Shown piece after piece: positions 7,343 through 15,207 of a DNA stretch of 17,868 nt; position 1 is the first letter of the stretch, and each line of letters opens with the position of its first letter. Below the pieces are notes generated by a model. It was not told where the DNA came from. It did not search any database and saw nothing but the letters and a program-made list of their open reading frames with translations. Both the position numbers and the translations under genes were made by a program. Source of the stretch: DAOVRD01 sp964605915 (GTDB lineage: Bacteria; Planctomycetota; Brocadiia; SM23-32); NCBI GenBank assembly GCA_964605915.1, contig CAZSET010000057.1, positions 1-17,868 of the forward strand. The letters are read 5' to 3'.

Positions 7343-8155
7343 ATGCGACTCGGCATTAGCTCGTATACCTACGGCTGGGCCGTCGGCATTCCGGACCATC
7401 CGCCGGAGCACCCGATGGGGCCCTTCGACCTGCTGGAGCGCGCCCGCGAGCTGGGCGTGAGCGTCGTGCAGATCGCCGACAACATGCCGCTGGACGCACT
7501 GTCACCCGACGACCTGAACTCCCTGGCGGACCGCGCGGGCGAGATGGGGATCACGGTCGAAGTGGGCATGCGGGGGGTGGAGGTCGAGCGCCTCTGCGCC
7601 TACCTGGACATCGCGAAGCGCTTCGACTCACCCATTCTGCGCGTCGTGCCCGCGCACCCGGAGGGCGAGCCCGAGGAGGACGAGATCGTCTCGGCTTTGC
7701 GATCGGTTCGGCCCGAGTGCGAACGCGCGGGCGTATGCCTGGCCGTGGAGAACTACGAGCACTTCACGGCGGAGGTGTGGGCGCGCATCGTGCGCGGCGT
7801 CGGCGGCGCGGCGCTCGGCGTCTGCCTGGACACCACGAACTCGCTCGGGGCAGGGGAGGGGATCGTGCAGGTCGTCGAGGCGCTCGGCCCGCTGGCGGTC
7901 AACCTGCACGTGAAGGACTTCGTCACCCGGCGGTTCGAGCATCGCCTCGGCCTGGTGGTGGAGGGATGCCCGGCGGGGCAGGGGTTGCTCGACATCCGAT
8001 GGCTGCTGGGGCGTCTGCGTGAGATGGGACGCGACCCGAACGCGATCCTGGAGCTCTGGACCGCGCCGGAAGAGCGCCTCGCGGACACCATCGCGAAAGA
8101 AGCGGAGTGGGCGCGCGCCAGCGTCGCCTACATGCGCACCCTTATTTCGGAATAG
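7343..8155 (+). CDS. Sugar phosphate isomerase/epimerase-like TIM-barrel protein
   Basis: This 270-residue soluble protein belongs to the xylose isomerase-like TIM-barrel superfamily (AP_endonuc_2). Four acidic or histidine residues sit at the expected strand ends for divalent metal binding: Glu136 (AVENYE), Asp163 (CLDTTNS), His189 (NLHVKD) and Glu237 (LELW). Members include sugar epimerases, isomerases and decarboxylases acting on ketoses or inositol derivatives; the exact substrate cannot be assigned. The open frame extends upstream to 7286, but ATG 7343 is preferred because AGAGGA lies five bases before it and the barrel's first strand (MRLGISSYTYGW) starts there. It appears monocistronic, with its own promoter, and is the last gene before the tRNA remnant. 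Confidence 0.88.
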   Translation: MRLGISSYTYGWAVGIPDHPPEHPMGPFDLLERARELGVSVVQIADNMPLDALSPDDLNSLADRAGEMGITVEVGMRGVEVERLCAYLDIAKRFDSPILRVVPAHPEGEPEEDEIVSALRSVRPECERAGVCLAVENYEHFTAEVWARIVRGVGGAALGVCLDTTNSLGAGEGIVQVVEALGPLAVNLHVKDFVTRRFEHRLGLVVEGCPAGQGLLDIRWLLGRLREMGRDPNAILELWTAPEERLADTIAKEAEWARASVAYMRTLISE

Positions 8156-8367
8156 GCCGTTGCGACCGGCCCCTGCCGGAGGGCGCAAGGGAAGGTGGCG
8201 CTTACGGAGCGTGGCACGCCCGGGAGGATTCGGACCCCCAGCCATCGGATCCGAAGGCTATTGCGTGAGCGCCTGAGAACAGTATCAACGGCACCATCAG
8301 ACACCCCCGACTCTCGACCGCCGCCGCCAGTGCCGCGAGAGATGCCCCCCCGGCGGCCCGGGGCGGA
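8156..8367. other. Convergent intergenic region holding a tRNA remnant
   Basis: Apart from the tRNA-Arg 3' half at 8212-8258, nothing could be assigned. A plus-strand frame (8195-8557) reads through the tRNA remnant and looks non-coding. Confidence 0.5.
8212..8258 (-). pseudogene. 3' half of tRNA-Arg(UCG), likely attachment-site remnant
   Basis: Read on the minus strand, this stretch lines up exactly with tRNA positions 32 to 76. It gives anticodon loop CTTCGGA (anticodon TCG), 3' anticodon stem TCCGA, 5-base variable loop, T-stem GGGGG, T-loop TCCGAAT, T-stem CCTCC, acceptor CGGGCGT, discriminator G and encoded CCA. The T-stem pairs fully with one G-U. The sequence before the anticodon loop neither pairs with TCCGA nor contains a D-arm, so the 5' half is absent. 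Position 55 is C instead of the near-universal T, a sign of decay. A 3' tRNA half starting at the anticodon loop is the typical footprint of tyrosine-recombinase integration. It cannot be a working tRNA. Confidence 0.7.
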
Positions 8368-8694
8368 TCAGGATTTCGTGAGCATGGCGGTGGTGGGGAC
8401 ATCCTTCTCCCGTCGGTTCACGCGCATCATTTCGCAGCAGATGTGGCGGATGCGCCCGTGGGGGAGGACCTCCGCCATCAGGCGCCTCAACTCGCGCATG
8501 GGCCCTCTGCCGAGGGCTGTTGGGAAGGGATCGTGCGCCGTGGCTGAACTGCCCTGAGAACCCCCTCGGCGCGCCCATACCAGGCAGCAATGTGTTTCCC
8601 CGGCGAGCAGCAGAACCGCCAGCGCTTCCAGAACCCTCAGCGGGCGCCGATTCGAGCTGTTCCATTTGAACCGCTGCGTCCTCGGGTCGGCCAA
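8368..8694 (-). CDS. Hypothetical protein, weakly supported
   Basis: This is a 108-residue frame starting at TTG, 31 bases after the stop of the zinc-ribbon gene on the same strand. A GGAAGGGG stretch lies a few bases before the TTG. The protein has a short hydrophobic stretch (VLEALAVLLLAG, about 21-32) and a basic C-terminal part with adjacent cysteines (HICCEMMR). I recognise no family. The case rests on position and ribosome binding site; overlapping frames of similar length on both strands weaken it, so it may be non-coding. Confidence 0.3.
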   Translation of the reverse strand: MADPRTQRFKWNSSNRRPLRVLEALAVLLLAGETHCCLVWARRGGSQGSSATAHDPFPTALGRGPMRELRRLMAEVLPHGRIRHICCEMMRVNRREKDVPTTAMLTKS

Positions 8695-8725
8695 TGGGAC
8701 CCCTTCCTTCCGCTACCGGACCTGC

Positions 8726-9121
8726 TTAACGGGCTGCCGGAACCGGCGCGCCAGGCTCGTCGTCTGACACGACGCCGGCACCGGGAAGGACCGGCGCCGG
8801 GGGCTCGGCACGATTGTCCTGCGCCGATTTGTCGGGCCAGGCCATCAGTACGCCCAGTGCCACCGCCGCAACGGCTAGCAGAACCACCACGGCCGTTAGA
8901 ACCCTCACTTGTGGCCCCTTGCGCCCTGACCTGCTCTGGGGTCCCAAGACAGTCTCAGCCGGGCGGATCACAGGTCTCGCTTGTGACGAGCCAGGCGACG
9001 GGGAAGAAGAGACGCGAAACAAGGCACGGCAATAGGGACAGCGTGCAAGGCCGCTTGGATCGGGCTCGGGCGCGCAGAATCCTCTGCCGCAGACACTGCA
9101 AATGAGTTTCGTCCCGGTCAT
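8726..9121 (-). CDS. Zinc-ribbon protein with one transmembrane helix
   Basis: This 131-residue protein starts with a compact zinc ribbon. Cys8-x2-Cys11 (CSVC) and Cys28-x2-Cys31 (CPYC) are spaced by 16 residues, enough to bind one zinc ion. A serine/proline-rich linker (about 38-70) leads to one strong membrane helix (about 73-95, LTAVVVLLAVAAVALGVLMAW) and a proline-rich tail. By the positive-inside rule the ribbon is cytoplasmic and the short tail is outside. Short zinc-ribbon/TM proteins of this type are common in Planctomycetes and related bacteria, but their function is mostly unknown. The frame is open to 9517; ATG 9121 is chosen because AGGTGA sits four bases upstream and the ribbon begins directly after it. 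It is transcribed divergently from the GH2-like gene. Confidence 0.72.
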   Translation of the reverse strand: MTGTKLICSVCGRGFCAPEPDPSGLARCPYCRALFRVSSSPSPGSSQARPVIRPAETVLGPQSRSGRKGPQVRVLTAVVVLLAVAAVALGVLMAWPDKSAQDNRAEPPAPVLPGAGVVSDDEPGAPVPAAR

Positions 9122-9540
9122 GCTATCACCTACCCCCCAGCCCACTCGCCGCCTTCGACGCGAACTCGGGCATCGCCCAGCCCACAAACTCCGCATATCC
9201 CCCGGCCCATACCGCGCCCTGTATGGAGTCCTAACGTTTACGGCGCTATCGTAGCGGATGGAGGTGCGTTGAGCAATAGGCAGTATTCTGATATCGGACT
9301 TCCAAGATTCTGAGGGCGCAGGGCAGTCGAGCCGCAGTGCGGCTCTGACTGTGTGCCGACCCTCTTTTCTCTCCTGTTCGGGCCAGGGGAAGTACCGGAG
9401 CTTCCGGCGGGGCGCGCCGAACCGCTCACGGTCGGTCTCGCCCGCCAGTTCGGTCGAGAAGGCGAGCGGCCAGAGGACTGGGCCACGTTCGCCTAAGGTG
9501 GACGGCCTGGCTGTCACCGGGCTGGAGAAGCCCGGGAGCG

Positions 9541-9569
9541 TTGACGAAGGGCGCAGATCGTCTTACACT
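9541..9569 (+). promoter_or_regulatory. Sigma70-type promoter of the GH2-like gene
   Basis: TTGACG (9541-9546), a 17-base spacer and TACACT (9564-9569) match consensus at five and four of six positions. Transcription from here would give a leader of about 110 bases before ATG 9686. Confidence 0.55.
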
Positions 9570-9672
9570 CCTATCGCTGCGTTGAGTGTGCGCGAAAGCG
9601 GTCAGTCGCTCTTTGCCAGGTTCGGCTTCGCCCGGCAACGCCTCGAGTGCGTGGTGCCGGCGAGAACCGACC

Positions 9673-9680
9673 AGGAGGTA
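9673..9680 (+). promoter_or_regulatory. Perfect Shine-Dalgarno deciding the GH2-like start
   Basis: AGGAGGTA with a five-base spacer points to ATG 9686, not the upstream in-frame ATG at 9647. The chosen start also places the signal peptide at the very N-terminus. Confidence 0.85.
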
Positions 9681-9685
9681 GTCCG

Positions 9686-12600
9686 ATGTGTCGACGGTCA
9701 CGCACGTGGGGAGTTACTGTATGCCTGGTGGCGGCGCTTGCCCTGTGTCTGGCCGGACAGGCCTCGGGGCAGCAGGCTGAAGACACAGTGCTGCCGGAAG
9801 GCGTGGTGGCCGTCTGGGACGTCGCCAAGGCGTATCGCGAGACGACGCCGACGCGCGAACGCATCTGCATCAACGGACTGTGGCGGTTCAAGCCGTCCGC
9901 TGGCGACGAGGAGCCAGTTCCGCCGCCCGGCACTGGCTGGGGCTACTTCAAGGTGCCGGGCACCTGGCCTCTGGGGGCCGGACGGAGGGAGACGGGCCCC
10001 AGCCAGCGCATCTTTGCACCTGAGGGATGGTCCGAGACCCTGGCCGACGTTGACGCGGCGTGGTATGAGCGGGAGATCGCGGTGCCGCAAGAGTGGCATG
10101 GGCGGCGCATCGCGGTGCAGGCGGCCTGGGTAAACTCCTATGCGCAGGTGTTTGTAGATGGCGTCAAGGCGGGGGACATCGTGTTCCCGGGGGGCGAGGC
10201 GGACGTCACCGCCCTCTGCAAGCCGGGGCAGAGGCAGCAGTTGGCCATCCATCTCTTCGGCCGCCCCCTGACTGCGGACAAGAGCTACTTCGTGACGCCG
10301 GAGGAGCCAGGGCGAAGGCGCCGAGGGATCGGCCGGCGCGGCCTGTGCGGCGACGTGTTCCTCCGCAGTACCCCCCAGAGGGCCTGCATCGCAGGCGTGA
10401 GCGTCGAGACGTCGGTGCGCCGCTGGAGGCTGACCATCACCGTCACCCCAAGGGGCCTGGAAGAGGGGAAGTCCTACCTGCTTCGGGCGCGGGTAACGGA
10501 CAGCGGCGAGCAAGTGCTCAGCGCCGAGAGCGATCCCTTCACGTCCGACAACCTGCGCAACGGCCGCTATGCCTTCTCAAAGGAGTGGAGGACGCCCAGG
10601 CTCTGGCACTTCGACAAGCCACAGAATCAGTATGACGTGGCGGTGGAGCTGGTGGAAGGCGATGAGCTGATGGACGCGTATTACCCCGTGCGGTTCGGGT
10701 TCCGGGAGTTCTGGATCGAGGGGCATGACTTCTACCTGAACGGCAGCCCCGTGCACCTGATAGCCACGCCGCTGAACTCCGCGCAGAACGACACAGCCAC
10801 GGCCAGCTACGAGGGAGCGTGCGAAACCTTCAGGCGCCTGAAGTGGATGGGTTACAACGCGGCCTACACGCACAACTACGGCTGCTCGCCGGGCTCACAC
10901 ATCGCGTTCGATGGAATACTGCGGGCGGCGGACGACGAGGGGGTGCTGCTGAGCTTCTCCCTGCCGCACATGAGGGATTACGGGTGGGAGGGCGAGGAAC
11001 CCGAGAAGCATAACGGATACGAGCGGCACCTGGAATGGTACGTCCGCTGCGCGCAGAACCACCCCAGCGTGGTCATGTACAGCCAGAACCACAACTGGCT
11101 GAGCTACCAGGACGACGAGAATCCCGAACGCATGCCTCTCGTCATGGATTGCCTTCTGGGCGATGCCCAAACCGAGCAGATCGGTCAGGTCTACGCGCGC
11201 GAGGCCATACTCAGGCAGTTCGACAGGTCGCGCCCCCAGTACAACCACGCCGGGCCGAGCCGCGAGATGTACACGGTGAACTGCTACCTGAACTGGGCGC
11301 CGATGCAGGAGCGGTCGGAATGGTTCCAGCCGTGGAGCGAGTACGGCGCCCGGCCGCTCTACCTGGTCGAATACGGGGAGCCGCTTATCTTCTCGTATTC
11401 CACGAACCGTGGCCGTCGGGAGCGCGGTGAGGCAGGCAGGCCGCAGCAGTACCAATACACCGAGTGGGGTGCCCAGCTCAGGGGGCCTGCGGCCTTTGAT
11501 TTGAGCGAATTCGAGAAGGCGAACGTGCGTTTGGAGGCGCTGCGGTTCCGCAACCAGCGGTCGCCCGGCGGACCGCTGTACGCCGCCGCGGGCGACAGGC
11601 GGAACGACATCCCGAACCTGCGCGGCGTGCAGGCGGAGTTCATCAAAGGCACCTGGCCCTACTTCCGCACGCTCGGCCTGAGCGGGTTCAACATCTGGCA
11701 CGAGGGCAACCTGTGCCGCTTCCGTGAGGGCGCCCAGGCCGGCCGGCGCGAGCTCCCGATCGACTGGAGCGACCTCCAGCGCCCCGGCTACAGCCCTGAT
11801 TTCTACTCCCCCCGCTCCTCGGACTCGTGGCCTTACTCGCTCGGCACGAAGATGGAGGACTGGGTGCCGAATGTGCGCGGCGCCGCCTTCCGTCGCTACA
11901 GTCAGCCCCTGCTGGTCTACATCGCCGGCGGGCCGGAGCGTTTCACGGGACAGGCCCACAACTACCTGCCCGGTCAGGTCGTCGAGAAGCAGATCATCGT
12001 CGTCAACGATTCCCGCGAGACGGTCGAGTGCGCCTGCGAATGGTCCGTGAACCTGCCCGAGCAGCAGGGCGGCACGAGCACGTTGCGCGTGAAGCCGGGT
12101 GAAAACGAGCGTGCGCTCGTTCACTTCCGCGTGCCGGCGGCGGCGCGCGCCGGGGCGTTCGAGCTCACGCTGAAGGCGACCTTCAGCACGGGCGAAGTGC
12201 AGGAAGACGCGTTCACGATCGACGTGCTGGTGATTGGCAAGGGGGCGCTCACGGTTGACGGCCCGGCCCCGGACCTGCTGCGGGTGCGGGACGGGCTGCG
12301 CGCCGTCGTATTCGAGCAAGAGGCGCTGCCGTTGGAAAGACGGCTGGGGTTCCGGGTCCAGGAGAATGGCCTGCGTCGTGTCTTCGTACGGACGCCAGGG
12401 CACCCGATCCTGGAGGGTCTCTCAAACGCAAACCTCCATGACTGGCACGGGGAGGCGACCCTCCTGCCGCCCGGCATACCGTTGGGCAACCCCAATTCCT
12501 ACCCCATGGTCCAATGGTGCGGGTTCACGGTGCCACGTCCCGGCCGGGCGGGCTGCTGGGGAAACATCTCGTCGGTCATGATCGAGCGGCCGGCGGCGGG

Positions 12601-13975
12601 GGATTTCCTCCCGCTGGTAGAAGGCGGCTTCGCCCTCCAATACAGTCCCCTCATGCTCTACCGCGAGGGCAAGGGCGCCGTGGTGTTCTGCCAGATGGAC
12701 GTCACCGGCCGCAGCGCGGACGAGCCGGCCGCAGCGCGGTTGGCCGCCAACATTCTCGAATACGCCGGTGCGTATTCGCCGCCCCGCCAACGCGGTGCGT
12801 TCTACGCCGGCGGGCCGGCGGGCATGGCGCACCTGAGAGAGGCGGGCGCGGAGATCGCGCCTTATGGCAATCAGCCTCTGACTCAGGACGAGGTGCTGGT
12901 ATTGGGTCCCGGCGCGGCGGCCGAGCTCGAGGACCACGCAGGCCCGGTGGCGGCCTGGGTGAAAGGGGGCGGTCACGTACTAGCACTGGGCCTGTCGCAG
13001 GACGACGTTCGCAACGCCCTGGACCTGCCGGCGCGTCTGGAGGAGGCGGAGTACATTTCTTGTTTCTTCCCGCCGCCGGCGTCGGACACGCTCCTGGCGG
13101 GCGTGGGATGCAGCGACTTGATGACCCGTGACCCGCGCACGGTGCCCCTCGTGACCGAGGGGGCGCTGGCGCTCGGCAACGGTGTGCTCGCCCGGTCGGA
13201 AAAGGAGAACGCCGTCTTCCTTCAGATCGTGCCGTGGCAGTTCAACTACGAGGAGTTCTACAACACGAAGCTCGCGTTCCGGCACACGAGCTTCGTCGTG
13301 AGCCGGCTGCTGGGCAACATGGGGGTGCCGCTGCGCACGCCGCTGCTGGCGCGATTCGGCAGGCCCTTGGTGTTGCTGCCCCAGCCGCCTAAAGCAGTGC
13401 TGGGGCACGTGCGGATAACGTGCGGGGAAGAGGCCCTCTTGCTCCCGACGCAGTGGAAGGGGATGCCCTTGCTCTCGGGCGAGGCCCCGGAGGGCTGGAC
13501 TGCCCCTGGATTCGAGGATTCGCAATGGCGCGAGGTGCGGGTGGGGGCCAGCTGGGAGAACCAGTTCGAGGATCTGCGCGGCTTCGACGGCGTGTTCCTC
13601 TACCGCGTCAAGGTCAGCGTCCCGCCGGAGTTGGCCGACGGCGAAGCGACGCTTGTTCTGGGTGCTGTGGACGACGAGGACCGCACCTACGTGAACGGGA
13701 GCATGGTTGGTTCAATCACGCGCCAGACGAATCCCGCAGACTACTGGGAGGCGCCCCGCCGTTACGGTTTGCCAGCCGGCACTCTCAAGGCGGGAGAGAA
13801 CGTCATCGCAGTCGAGGTGGCGGACGTGCGCCAGGCAGGCGGAATCATGGGCTTCGCCAGCATAGAGGATGTTCCGCCGGTGCAGGCCGGTCCCGATAGC
13901 ATGCGGTGGCTGACGGGGCTCTATCTGGACGACCCGGTTGCGGAAGATGATCCCTACCGGTTCTACCGCTGGTAG
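9686..13975 (+). CDS. Large secreted GH2-like multidomain protein
   Basis: This 1429-residue protein has a signal peptide (residues 1-28, basic start, VCLVAALALCLAG, ASGQQA). Next is a GH2-type sugar-binding jelly roll (about 60-230: NGLWRFKP, VPGTWPLG, WYEREIAVP, VFVDGVKAGD) and an Ig-like sandwich (about 235-335). A TIM barrel follows (about 342-690: FYLNGSPVHL, RRLKWMGYNAAYTHNYG, HPSVVMYSQNHNW, LYLVEYGEP, GFNIWHEGN). After an Ig-like domain (about 745-850) come glutamine-amidotransferase-like segments (about 855-1118), and a second jelly roll closes it (about 1270-1395). Known GH2 enzymes cleave beta-galactosides, glucuronides or mannosides. Glu562 fits the nucleophile, but the usual Asn-Glu acid/base pair reads His469-Asn470. 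It may be a divergent hydrolase, use another proton donor, or only bind glycans; the substrate is unknown. It has its own promoter, and its stop codon lies in a heptamer repeat. Confidence 0.85.
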   Translation: MCRRSRTWGVTVCLVAALALCLAGQASGQQAEDTVLPEGVVAVWDVAKAYRETTPTRERICINGLWRFKPSAGDEEPVPPPGTGWGYFKVPGTWPLGAGRRETGPSQRIFAPEGWSETLADVDAAWYEREIAVPQEWHGRRIAVQAAWVNSYAQVFVDGVKAGDIVFPGGEADVTALCKPGQRQQLAIHLFGRPLTADKSYFVTPEEPGRRRRGIGRRGLCGDVFLRSTPQRACIAGVSVETSVRRWRLTITVTPRGLEEGKSYLLRARVTDSGEQVLSAESDPFTSDNLRNGRYAFSKEWRTPRLWHFDKPQNQYDVAVELVEGDELMDAYYPVRFGFREFWIEGHDFYLNGSPVHLIATPLNSAQNDTATASYEGACETFRRLKWMGYNAAYTHNYGCSPGSHIAFDGILRAADDEGVLLSFSLPHMRDYGWEGEEPEKHNGYERHLEWYVRCAQNHPSVVMYSQNHNWLSYQDDENPERMPLVMDCLLGDAQTEQIGQVYAREAILRQFDRSRPQYNHAGPSREMYTVNCYLNWAPMQERSEWFQPWSEYGARPLYLVEYGEPLIFSYSTNRGRRERGEAGRPQQYQYTEWGAQLRGPAAFDLSEFEKANVRLEALRFRNQRSPGGPLYAAAGDRRNDIPNLRGVQAEFIKGTWPYFRTLGLSGFNIWHEGNLCRFREGAQAGRRELPIDWSDLQRPGYSPDFYSPRSSDSWPYSLGTKMEDWVPNVRGAAFRRYSQPLLVYIAGGPERFTGQAHNYLPGQVVEKQIIVVNDSRETVECACEWSVNLPEQQGGTSTLRVKPGENERALVHFRVPAAARAGAFELTLKATFSTGEVQEDAFTIDVLVIGKGALTVDGPAPDLLRVRDGLRAVVFEQEALPLERRLGFRVQENGLRRVFVRTPGHPILEGLSNANLHDWHGEATLLPPGIPLGNPNSYPMVQWCGFTVPRPGRAGCWGNISSVMIERPAAGDFLPLVEGGFALQYSPLMLYREGKGAVVFCQMDVTGRSADEPAAARLAANILEYAGAYSPPRQRGAFYAGGPAGMAHLREAGAEIAPYGNQPLTQDEVLVLGPGAAAELEDHAGPVAAWVKGGGHVLALGLSQDDVRNALDLPARLEEAEYISCFFPPPASDTLLAGVGCSDLMTRDPRTVPLVTEGALALGNGVLARSEKENAVFLQIVPWQFNYEEFYNTKLAFRHTSFVVSRLLGNMGVPLRTPLLARFGRPLVLLPQPPKAVLGHVRITCGEEALLLPTQWKGMPLLSGEAPEGWTAPGFEDSQWREVRVGASWENQFEDLRGFDGVFLYRVKVSVPPELADGEATLVLGAVDDEDRTYVNGSMVGSITRQTNPADYWEAPRRYGLPAGTLKAGENVIAVEVADVRQAGGIMGFASIEDVPPVQAGPDSMRWLTGLYLDDPVAEDDPYRFYRW

Positions 13976-14007
13976 TCCTTAGTCCTTAGCCCTTAGCCCC
14001 TAGCCCC
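13973..14007 (+). repeat. 7-bp tandem repeat TAGYCCY, five units
   Basis: The units are TAGTCCT, TAGTCCT, TAGCCCT, TAGCCCC and TAGCCCC, back to back. The first TAG is the stop codon of the GH2-like gene. Because the unit is not a multiple of three, the array places stops in all three plus-strand frames. The next open frame begins just inside its 3' part, so the array marks a boundary between two unrelated coding segments. Confidence 0.9.
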
Positions 14008-14025
14008 TGCACCGACGCCGCCGAC

Positions 14026-14766
14026 GTGGGCGTCGTCCTTGAGAACAACGTGGGCCTCGGCGGCCTGATCGACGCGCGCACGAATCCCCAACCGCTCGCG
14101 TTCCTGGCGAGCGACGGCTATGTCGGCACCGTAATGGCCATCAACGGCGCGATCGCGAGCCCGACGATCTATGGCCAGACCGGCGTCAACTTGGTCCAGG
14201 CCATAAACGGCGGCGTCGCCTCCTCGATCACCTCGGGCGCGAGCCTCGGCACGGTCATGGCGATCAACGGGGATCTCGACCTGAGCGGTGGTCGCGCGAT
14301 CTCGGCCGGCGGGACCATCAACGCCCTGATGGCCATCAACGGCAGCATCCTGGGCGACGGGGTGAGCAGTCCGGACATCTACGTCGGCAACGGCAACCTG
14401 TCGAGCCTCATGGCCGTCGGCGGCGGCATGCAGAGCGTCTGGGGGGACGTGAACGGCGCGGGCGCGTCTTCGGGCCGGCTGTCGAGCGTCTACGTGGGCG
14501 GCAGCGTCAGCAACTCCTTGCTGGAGGCGGACGGGCTCCTGTCGAGCCTGTTCTCCCTGGGCAGCTTCACGAACAGCAGCGTGCAGGCGGGGAGCCTTTC
14601 GGTGGTCTACGTGGGCGGCGCCATCAGCGAGGATTTAACGGACGGCGACACTGACGCGATCCACGCCGACACGGGCAGCTACTACGTGATCGACTCCACG
14701 AAGTTCGCGCAGATAACGTCGGCCGTCAGCGACACCTTCGGCGGCCTGATCGCCTCGGTCGCTTGA
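14026..14766 (+). CDS. Fragment of a repetitive, beta-rich surface-type protein
   Basis: This is an open frame of 246 residues rich in Gly, Ser, Ala and Val, with an irregular repeat. MAING occurs three times in related settings (GTVMAINGAI, GTVMAINGDL, NALMAINGSI), with variants LVQAINGGV and SLMAVGGGM. Later units read SVYVGGSV and VVYVGGAI. This pattern suits a parallel beta-helix or similar solenoid as found in large secreted or surface proteins. The C-terminus (YYVIDSTKFAQITSAV to IASVA) reads as a natural end. The N-terminus does not: GTG 14026 has no ribosome binding site or signal peptide, and the open frame runs back into the heptamer array. I take it as the 3' remnant of a longer gene. 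No specific family is assigned. Confidence 0.6.
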   Translation: MGVVLENNVGLGGLIDARTNPQPLAFLASDGYVGTVMAINGAIASPTIYGQTGVNLVQAINGGVASSITSGASLGTVMAINGDLDLSGGRAISAGGTINALMAINGSILGDGVSSPDIYVGNGNLSSLMAVGGGMQSVWGDVNGAGASSGRLSSVYVGGSVSNSLLEADGLLSSLFSLGSFTNSSVQAGSLSVVYVGGAISEDLTDGDTDAIHADTGSYYVIDSTKFAQITSAVSDTFGGLIASVA

Positions 14767-14983
14767 GGGATCCCGCACTCATCACGATGGGTGCACCAAG
14801 TCCGGCTCTTTCCGCTACGATCTTGCCCGGGCCTCTGCCCGAAGGAACTCGGGTCGCTGACAATGGCGGACCTGGATGTGCATGGCGGCTTGATACCTGC
14901 GGTACGCACCTTAGCAAGAACGGCCTTGCCTCCCCGACAGCCCAGGCAGCCATCCAGCCCTCGTAGCCAAGGGCTGCTTCGGC

Positions 14984-15057
14984 GGAGTAGGCTGCGCCAC
15001 TCCTCCTTCGACAAGCTCAGGGCAAGCCCCTCGACTTCGCTCGGGACAAGTCCCTCG
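14984..15057. repeat. Short interspersed palindromic repeat (TTCGACAAGCTCAGG type)
   Basis: GGAGTAGGCTGCGCCACTCC (14984-15003) is a near-perfect palindrome with one mismatched pair. It is followed by CCTTCGACAAGCTCAGGG (15004-15021) and a related unit CCCCTCGACTTCGCTCGGG (15026-15044), each followed by an ACAAG or CAAG link. I recall CTTCGACAAGCTCAGG-like sequences as frequent intergenic repeats in diverse bacterial genomes; copy number in this genome cannot be judged here. Confidence 0.55.
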
Positions 15058-15207
15058 CCTTTACCATGCTTGTCCGCCGGCCTTATGGCGGGATTGCTCG
15101 CCCTGGCGAGGAGGTCCAGACCGACCCAAGCTTGCTCTGCGTCGCCAGTACCATGGTTCTGGTGAGCTCACGCTGTTCTGGGTTCGGATGGTGCCCGTCG
15201 CGGTGGG

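Larger units (their letters stand above)
9122..9685. other. Divergent intergenic region, 564 bp
   Basis: It separates the zinc-ribbon gene from the GH2-like gene. The promoter (9541-9569) and ribosome binding site (9673-9680) of the latter lie at its right end. A minus-strand candidate, TTGCTC-17-TACGAT (9271-9276 to 9248-9253), could serve the zinc-ribbon gene but its -35 is poor. No further gene is convincing. Confidence 0.5.

Noticed and set aside
8195..8557. A 120-residue plus-strand frame
   Set aside because: It runs through the tRNA remnant in the opposite sense, has Arg/Pro-rich composition and no ribosome binding site.
9269..9297. TTGAGC-17-TATCGG as an additional plus-strand promoter
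   Set aside because: Both boxes are weak, it lies about 400 bases from the gene, and the site at 9541-9569 is much better.
9351..10133. A 260-residue plus-strand frame overlapping the start of the GH2-like gene
   Set aside because: It overlaps the promoter, ribosome binding site and signal peptide of the well-supported gene and lacks any domain.
10895..12403. A 502-codon minus-strand frame inside the GH2-like gene
   Set aside because: It is a shadow of the GH2-like coding sequence, with low-complexity Arg/Val composition.
13973..14007. CRISPR or telomere-type array
   Set aside because: The units are 7 bp with no spacers and only five copies, so a simple tandem repeat is the correct description.
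14682..15014. A 110-residue minus-strand frame through the repeat region
   Set aside because: Its sequence is produced by the interspersed repeat and the reverse of the surface-protein fragment.
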